In this document: positions 58,185 through 64,000 of the stretch, piece after piece
How positions within the stretch are numbered: the stretch's first letter is position 1
Layout of the letters: the number at the start of each line of letters is the position of its first letter
DNA from: Hermetia illucens
Lineage: Eukaryota; Arthropoda; Insecta; Diptera; Stratiomyidae
Direction: 5' to 3'
Assembly (NCBI RefSeq): GCF_905115235.1
Contig: NC_051850.1
Coordinates: 25,545,010-25,609,009 of the forward strand
Length of the DNA stretch: 64,000 bases
The notes under the pieces: model-generated
The model's database searches: none
What the model saw: the letters and a program-made list of their open reading frames with translations, nothing else
Told to the model about the DNA's origin: nothing
Made by a program: the position numbers and the translations under genes

Positions 58185-58942
58185 ATGTCTGTCTGTCTGT
58201 CACAGGCACTTTTCTCAGAAACGGCTATACCGATTAACACGAAATTTGGTGAGAAGGTGGGAACTGTGGACCCCCAGACATGCAGTGTGTGATATCCTCC
58301 TACTTTGAGATTTAGGGGAGGTCCCCATACATGTAAAAGGAGGGTGTAAAATTTGTTTTCACCAAATATAGTCATGTGGGATATCAAATGAAAGGTCTCC
58401 ATTAGTACTTTTCCAAGCCAATCTTAGTTTTGAGATTTGTTGAAAAGGCAGGGCTTGGGAGGGGTGCAAAGTGATGATTTCTTTAACGGAGCCATTCTCA
58501 GAAACTACCACCCGGAAAAACCGGGAAAAAATCATGAAGCTGCTTCTATACTGTGCCCAGGCCTCAAAATACTCTCCATATCGATATCTGTTCAAATTAA
58601 CTTAATAATAGTATATTACCATATTTTTGGGAATTTGAGTAAAACCCCCCTTAAGTTTATCTCAGAGTTATAAAAGTTAGTAGTACTATAAAATATAATA
58701 TGAATCATATTATCTCCAAGTTTGATCAAAATCATACTATTAGTAACAAAGTTACAGTAGCTCAAAATTGCCTTTACCGTGTAAAATTACAACCCGAAGT
58801 ACTAAATCTGATATGCTAATTGCATATTCTTAACGGGCTACGTACAAATGGGATAGTTCTATACTCAAATATACTCACAGGAGAAGCAAACAAAACCTTT
58901 CATACCTGAAGCGCCCAGCTTCCGGTTTCCCGACTTGTTTTT
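58185..58942 (-). repeat. Repeat R, 5' part of inverted split copy
   Basis: Reverse complement begins AAACAAGTCGGGAAACCGGA (58942 downward) and ends CTGTGACAGACAGACAGACA at 58185. It retains a segment (near 58330-58385) deleted from the plus copy. Confidence 0.8.
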
Positions 58943-59039
58943 GTTTGGGATATGACGGATCCTAAGTCCACATCTACTTGATGTTAGACCAGACAGAATG
59001 GAGAATAACTTTTTATGATACTAGGCGATGACGGCTTTA

Positions 59040-59110
59040 CGAGTTCTTACCAGCGCAGAGGTAAATCGTCAGACGCTGCCTCACCTCAGCCCTGGCAGCA
59101 GCGTCACCGA
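59040..59110 (-). ncRNA. Degenerate hammerhead ribozyme, copy H4
   Basis: Minus strand: stem I ACGCTGC (59104-59098) / GCAGCGT (59079-59073) and CTGACGA (59072-59066) are kept. The cleavage position reads TG (59106-59105) and GAAA reads GAAC, both expected to abolish activity. Confidence 0.55.
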
Positions 59111-59229
59111 AACGGCTTAAATGCTCCTTTATATAATTCGCAGAACACAACATGACAACGAATTATATTGAGGGTAAATCCACCCTATTGACCAGAGCTT
59201 GGCCAGAGCTGAAAATATTTTTATTTTAA

Positions 59230-59300
59230 GAATTGCGGGGTCCTAAGTCCGCATCAACGGTGCAGCATGAAGTTGATGCGGACTTAAAACCCCGCAATTC
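59230..59300. repeat. 28-bp imperfect palindrome in repeat S
   Basis: Arms 59230-59257 and 59273-59300 pair with two mismatches around a 15-nt loop. GTTGATGCGGACTTA is also present at about 29803-29817. Confidence 0.8.
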
Positions 59301-59324
59301 TCAAACAAAAAAAAACTTTTTATG

Positions 59325-59585
59325 GTTCACCCCTCGTTTGGGGTATAGCAAACAAGTATACAAAAGAAAGAAGACTAACGGTTTCGTCCAGGGCAGAGGC
59401 AACTCATCAGATGCAGCCTCACCTTTAATCGTCTTTCTTTGTATACTTGGGTGCTACCGCCAAAAGGAGGGCCCCTGCCGTGTTTTGCTATTATATAAAA
59501 AGGAGCGATTTCCGCCTGTTGCCACTTTCAATCACGCTGCTCCCAGGGCAGAGGTGCGGCAGCGTCTGAAGTTGGAAGTTGTTCA
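59325..59585. mobile_element. Rearranged repeat S modules
   Basis: Two hammerhead halves in opposite orientation. On the minus strand, 59382-59417 has CTGATGA (59410-59404) and GAAA (59385-59382). On the plus strand, 59531-59570 has TC, ACGCTGC (59534-59540), GCAGCGT (59559-59565) and CTGA. An imperfect inverted pair, CAAGTATACAAAAGAAAGAA (from 59353) and TCTTTCTTTGTATACTTG, surrounds the first half. ATTATATAAAAAGGAGC precedes the second. Confidence 0.5.
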
Positions 59586-59814
59586 AGGTATGCATTTTAA
59601 GATAATATAATGAAAATTGTGAAATTTTCCTATTTGAGGTTAATCCCCTAAACAGTTATCAACACAAATGAAGACTACAAATGTTCCTTTAAGTAGGGCG
59701 ATCTATGCTGTTTCTTATGTTCGCCATAAGGGCAACTTTGTTTCCAATTAACAGAATAATGAATCACTTGATGACCTTAGCGGTGTCAGCGTGGTTCGAA
59801 TTAGATTTAATAAA

Positions 59815-61060
59815 ATCATCATCATTAACGGCGCAATAACCGGTATCCGGTCGAAGCCTACCTTAGTTAGAAACTCCAGACACCCCGGTTTTGCACCCAG
59901 GTCCACCAAATCGATATCTCTAAAAGCTGTCTGGTGTCCTGAAATACGCCATCGCTCCATATCAGGCAGGGCGTCTATCGTCTACTTTTTCTGCCATAGA
60001 TATTGCCCTTATAGATTTTTCGGGCTGGATCATCCTCATCCATACGACGACCAGCCCACCGTAACCTGCTGTGCCGGTATTTATCCCCAACCAGACGGGC
60101 GTGATATTGCTCATAGATTTCATCGTTATGTAGGCTACGGAATCATCCATCCACATCTAGGGGTCCAAAAATTATTTAGAGTATTCTTCTCTCGAACGTG
60201 GCCAAGAGTTCGCAATTTTTCTTGTTAAGAACCCCCATACATGAGGACTGACAAAATCATAGTCTCGTACAGTAAGAGCTTTGACTCTCTAGTGAGACAT
60301 TTCGAAAGAAACAATTTCTGTAAGCTGAAACAGGCTCTGTTCGCTGCCAGCAGCCGAATCAATCATCATAGCTGTTATCGGTTGTGATACTCCCATTATT
60401 GCTACACTGTGTGATATCTCTCTTTTAATGTATGCGGCAGATAATGGCCCGTTGTCAGTTGGCAGGCATTGATTCACTATCCCGCACTGCGGTATAGTTG
60501 GTCGCCTGCATTTTTGACAAATTCGGCTGTAATTCTATCGGCCCCGGGCGAACTATGGTCTTTAAGCCGGTGAAGCGCATGGACTGTTTCTTCCATGCTT
60601 GGTGGTGGCAGTATTTGTCCGTTGTCTTCAGTTGGCGGGACCTCCAACTCGATGTTCTAGTTGTTGAGCTGTTCAAAAAAATACTCAACCCATCGCTCCA
60701 ATATGCACATTCTGTCGGAAATCAGATATCCTTGTTTGTCTCGGCAGGATGAGCATCGAAGTGTATAATGCTTCATCAGGTTGACTTGTTGGTAAAAGTT
60801 TCGCGCCTGGTGCGGCTGCTTCCAGTACTTTTCCAGTTCACAGACTTATTGGTTCTCCCAGGCTTCCTTTTTCTGTGTGTGATGTCGTTTCTCCGCTCGT
60901 CGGAGTTCGTCTCTGCGTGTGCCCGCGTTCTTTGAGAATACAACATCACTTGGTATTTTGGATTCTTCTATTCCGTTGCTAGCTTACATTCATCGTCGAA
61001 CCAGCCATTCCACCTTTCCGTGTGCCTGGGGCCAAGTATATTTGTGGGCGTATTAATGAT
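59815..61060 (-). mobile_element. LINE X remnant, inverted
   Basis: Minus strand from 61050: text around GPRHTEKWNGWFDDE, CEREELLYSKNAGTRRD-like, then WRSRQLKTTDKYCHHQAWKK and KPLLVGVNQ-like fragments. The 3' UTR at 59815-60240 begins GGCGCAATAACCGGTATCC on the plus strand. The RT core is missing. Same family as 19330-20480. Confidence 0.6.
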
Positions 61061-62829
61061 AACGCCCGATAAAATGGTGTTCATAAATGCGAAGATGATC
61101 CAGATTGACTTAATAGTATTTTAGATATTTCAGCTCTCTGGGAGAAAACGGGTGGGCCCAGTGCGAATAAAGGCCACTTCTTTGTAAATTGCGGTGACTT
61201 TAGTCATTGAAAAGTTAGTAATGCAAAGAAAATCTTGGAGCGAACACAATTCTTCACAGAAGGCAGTGGATATCAAAAATCTACATTTGGCGAATTAAGA
61301 GTTATATGTAAAGATATAAATCATACGCTCTTTCACTGTCTGAAACTGTAAAAATTAGTTGTAGCTTGGACTTAAAAAAAAAGGTTCGTAAGAATTTTGT
61401 TCTCATTCCTTAATATCAATTCAATCAATTTACTTTTCCACATTTCGCCATTTAATTCCAAACACTTTGGTAGCACTGTCTAGAATTCTACCATCTTCGA
61501 ATTAAACCAGTTGACAACCGCAATCTTTACTTCGTCGCGATTTTCAAGCCGTTGCCCACTAACCGCATTAACCGGCTGGTAGACGTCTACTGAAACGAAG
61601 CAACTAAGTAATGACTGTGTAATTAGGCGATGGGCAAAAACCGCCCTAATTGACCACAGTCGATCTAGAGGGGGAGCTATCACTAAAGCCTCATTTGGCG
61701 ATATTGACCGTAGAGGCCCGCCCACGAATACTGAAGCTCCACTAAAGGGTTCACTCGACACGCGTTTGCTCGCTTATGTGCTAGCCAGGCTCAGGAATGT
61801 TGGGGGAGGGGTCCTTTGAATACTTCAGTTCCTCACGTGTCGTTTTACACAACTTTACGTACCCTTAAACTGATGCAAGAGTTCGCACCAGAACCTGCAA
61901 AACTGACTAAACATTTGACATCGCGCGTACCTGTCGAAAGTAAACACGTGAGCTAAAGCTGGAAATAAAGCAAACAAAAATAACTTCTGTAAATTGTCGT
62001 ACCCGAATGTCGCCGCTTTTCACTGGTTACACAAAGTTTTAAATAAGCAAATTCCCGCGCGGTCATGCTCACATCCAACACGATGGAATCGCACGATTGG
62101 GCGAGGTTCATGGGTTCTCTCGAGCCACTTTTGTTGAATAACTCACGTCAGTCAAAATAAAAGTCCGTCCACATTAACACAAGAGTCTTTTAGCAAATTT
62201 CTCACAAAAAAATCTCAATTTATTAGCACGAACAATCAAACAACCACTCGCTGTCACTTTGAATTTAATTCTCCCGCACCAGCTTAGGCATCCACCCAGT
62301 AGGAGTCCCCTTATCCCCCATCAATCACAACTGCAAGCACAAAATTTCGCCTTAGCCAAAATCAAGCGTTTGTTATGCATTTCGTAATATGCTAAATGAT
62401 TGTACAAAAAACAAGAAAAATGTTAATAATCATTTTCGAAACCTTACACAATTTCTATGTGAACCTTCAAAATATTTTAATTAATTTTAAGGTTTTGTGG
62501 GAAGTTATTCGGCTGAAAAATAAAAAATGGGAAAGAAGGAAGGCTAAACGTGAAAAAGAATACTGCTGCATATTCCGCTTGTCACCGAACAAATATGGAT
62601 GGTGCAAAGTCGTAGACACTACAATTCATCGTAGATACTACAATTCATTAGTTTGGACTATGGCTCGTAGATGGGAGAAAAATCTCAAGCAGTTGCTAGG
62701 TCACATCATCAATCGGTAAAATATTAAATTTAAATTGAAACTGGGTTACCTCCAAGGATACTTATATGTAAGCAGGGCAAAGAGAGAAGTAACTGGAAAA
62801 AAATCTAATCAAAAGTCGTTGTAGTGCAA
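61061..62829. other. Unassigned sequence
   Basis: No supported gene. Open frames at 61480-61761 (-) and 62396-62719 (+) lack motifs. GTAGACACTACAATTCATC is followed by a near-copy GTAGATACTACAATTCATT at about 62613-62651. Confidence 0.3.
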
Positions 62830-62830
62830 A

Positions 62831-62951
62831 TCAATCAACGGGCATCCGGCATCCAGTCACGATAACAAATCCCTCTGCCACCAATGAGATTTGAATGGCG
62901 ACCTTCCGCTTCGACAGTCCAGCGATTTAACCACTTGACCCATTCGGACAC
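62831..62951 (-). mobile_element. tRNA-derived SINE, second copy
   Basis: Minus strand: TGTGTCCGAATGGGTCAAGT (A box region, 62942-62931), CGGAAGGTCGCCATTCAAAT (B box region, 62898-62889), then the body GGTGGCAGAGGGATTTGTTA. Same head as 35690-35860 but diverged, with CCATTCAAAT in place of GGTTCAAAT in the B box. No clear target-site duplication. Confidence 0.7.
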
Positions 62952-63157
62952 AAAAGCAAACCTGACTATTTCCCTAAAAGGTTATTTTTGTGCAAAATGC
63001 CCACATCTAACCTTTTACAATTAGAGGTCAAATAAGGATAGTCAGTACAGAGTAGAGTGATATGACAACAGTCGACTACTAAAAACTTCTTTTAACAACA
63101 AAAAACGTAATTCTTTATTTAAAACAATTTTTTTCCATAAGTCAAGCCGTTGATAAA

Positions 63158-63523
63158 TTAAGCAGAAGCCTTCTTCTTCCAGAGACCACCATATCCCCAG
63201 CCTGGGGCGGCGTATCCTCCCCAACCGGCACCATATCCATGTCCGTAAGCAGCTACAGCTGGAGCATGGTAAGCGGCGGCAACTGGAGCTACGGCAGCAT
63301 GTCCCCAACCACCGGCAGCGTGTCCCCAACCGGCACCAGCAAGTGGGGCAACGGCAGCACCATGTCCCCAGCCACCGTATCCCCAACCTCCGTAACCTGC
63401 GTAACCGGCTGAAGCAGCACCGATCAAAGCCAGAGCCAAAAGGACGAATTTCTATAAAAGATCAAAAAAAGATAGGCTTAGTCAAATTCAACAATAAACC
63501 AAAAATCCCAAGCTGCATACCAT
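63158..63523 (-). CDS. Cuticle-type low-complexity secreted protein, diverged paralogue F
   Basis: Exon 1 is the ATG at 63521-63523; the intron is 63452-63520 (69 nt); exon 2 is 63158-63451. The product is 98 aa, the shortest copy. The signal peptide is MKFVLLALALIGAASA. The mature start GYAGYGGWGYGGWGHG is richer in Gly/Trp, followed by one VAPLAGAGWGHAAGGWGH segment, AYHAPAVAAYGHGYGAGWGG and GWGYGGLWKKKASA. The ends of the chain and the gene layout match A-E, so the internal repeats have diverged between conserved termini. AATAAA on the minus strand lies at 63114-63119. Function by composition only. Confidence 0.83.
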
Positions 63524-63562
63524 TTTTGCAGTTTGTGGTATTCCGGATAGACGATTCCTGAA

Positions 63563-63600
63563 TGATATTTCTTAAGAATTTGGTGCTGCCTTTTATACAA
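63563..63600 (-). promoter_or_regulatory. Core promoter of gene F
   Basis: TATA (minus strand) at 63591-63597; Inr TCATTC with A+1 at 63563; 40-nt leader, as in the other five copies. I do not see the proximal inverted repeat or distal block of A-E upstream of this gene. Confidence 0.65.
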
Positions 63601-64000
63601 CTCTGATCCTTGGAAGCAATGCAGAATGGTTGAGATAAAACAAGTTGCAACCAGCAATGTAAACCTATTCTGATGATGACAAACAATTTTACATAAAACA
63701 ATCTTTTTTTCAAGTGAATCAAAGATAGTTTCCATTGATTATCCCCAAATGCCGCCAAAAACATAAAAAAAATTGGATTACCATACACGCATTCCGTAAA
63801 GTGGTTTGAAAGGTGAAACCAAATTGTATCATAGAAGATTGCATATAAAGTAACTAACGAAAGCATTTCAGGTTTTCAGGCTTCTGGTTTTAAAGCAGAA
63901 TATATTCTCTTAGATTGTTTGTTTTCGATTAAATGCCTCTTTAAGATTGTTTTTTTGATTTATTTTTCTCACTATGGTATACGCATTAGATAAGTGTATT
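63601..64000. other. Unassigned upstream flank of gene F
   Basis: AT-rich; the 134-residue minus-strand frame overlapping gene F's promoter and leader is not supported as a gene. Confidence 0.35.

Larger units (their letters stand above)
59018..59313. mobile_element. Repeat S unit flanked by 11-bp direct repeats
   Basis: AACTTTTTATG at 59007-59017 and 59314-59324 brackets 296 bp. Contents: degenerate hammerhead H4 (minus strand), CTCCTTTATATAATTCG, AATTATATTGAGG, the GACCAGAGCTTGGCCAGAGC segment, a 28-bp palindrome (59230-59300) and a terminal TTCTCAAAC plus A-run. Same order and ends as 29561-29841. Confidence 0.7.

Noticed and set aside
57499-58308. Long plus-strand frame of 269 residues
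   Set aside because: It lies opposite the RT of the minus-strand R1 LINE, whose motifs are clear.
63462-63866. 134-residue minus-strand frame upstream of gene F
   Set aside because: Overlaps the promoter, leader and ATG of gene F and has no motif.

Overview
The window is eukaryotic and insect-like, most probably dipteran. It has short GT-AG introns, TATA/Inr promoters, six small secreted cuticle-type genes, and many non-LTR retrotransposons (R1, RTE, Jockey and RNase H-bearing groups). A piggyBac remnant, tRNA-derived SINEs and a BEL/Pao fossil are also present. There are no operons or bacterial genes. Species assignment would be a guess.

The only host genes I can support are six paralogues of one family: A (3894-4349, -), B (11030-11469, -), C (25241-25677, +), D (30610-31046, -), E (37923-38362, -) and F (63158-63523, -). 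Each has a TATA box 33-34 bp upstream of an Inr, a 40-nt 5' UTR, a first coding exon consisting of the ATG alone, a 60-69 nt intron, and one exon encoding a secreted Ala/Gly/His/Trp-rich protein of 98-131 aa. A-E also share upstream sequence to about -500. A and B form one subgroup and C, D and E another. F is the diverged member.

Between the genes lies a thick layer of dead or dying mobile DNA. Roughly: 1.1-2.1 kb RTE; 7.2-9.6 kb R1; 13-15.7 kb LINE pieces and RTE; 16.7-17.8 kb repeat R; 19.3-20.5 kb LINE X; 21.7-24.1 kb RTE; 26.2-27.3 kb piggyBac; 27.8-29.5 kb R1; 32.3-35.4 kb RNase H LINE; 35.7-37.5 kb SINE, R1 and Jockey-like pieces; 39.8-44.0 kb BEL/Pao with a LINE inside; 45-46.8 kb LINE X with a Jockey element inside; 47.2-51.3 kb three LINE remnants; 52.7-58.9 kb an inverted pair of repeat R copies, each holding an R1-clade LINE in its GACA tract; 59-61 kb repeat S and LINE X.

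The most notable finding is repeat S (5.97-6.29, 18.6, 29.56-29.84 and 59.0-59.6 kb). It carries what reads as a type III hammerhead ribozyme: UH cleavage site, 7-bp stem I, CTGANGA, stem II, GAAA, stem III, with perfectly or wobble-complementary loops I and II. The copy at 29587-29660 keeps every core position. Second is repeated insertion of R1-clade LINEs into the GACA tract of repeat R, including a 26-nt LINE stub.
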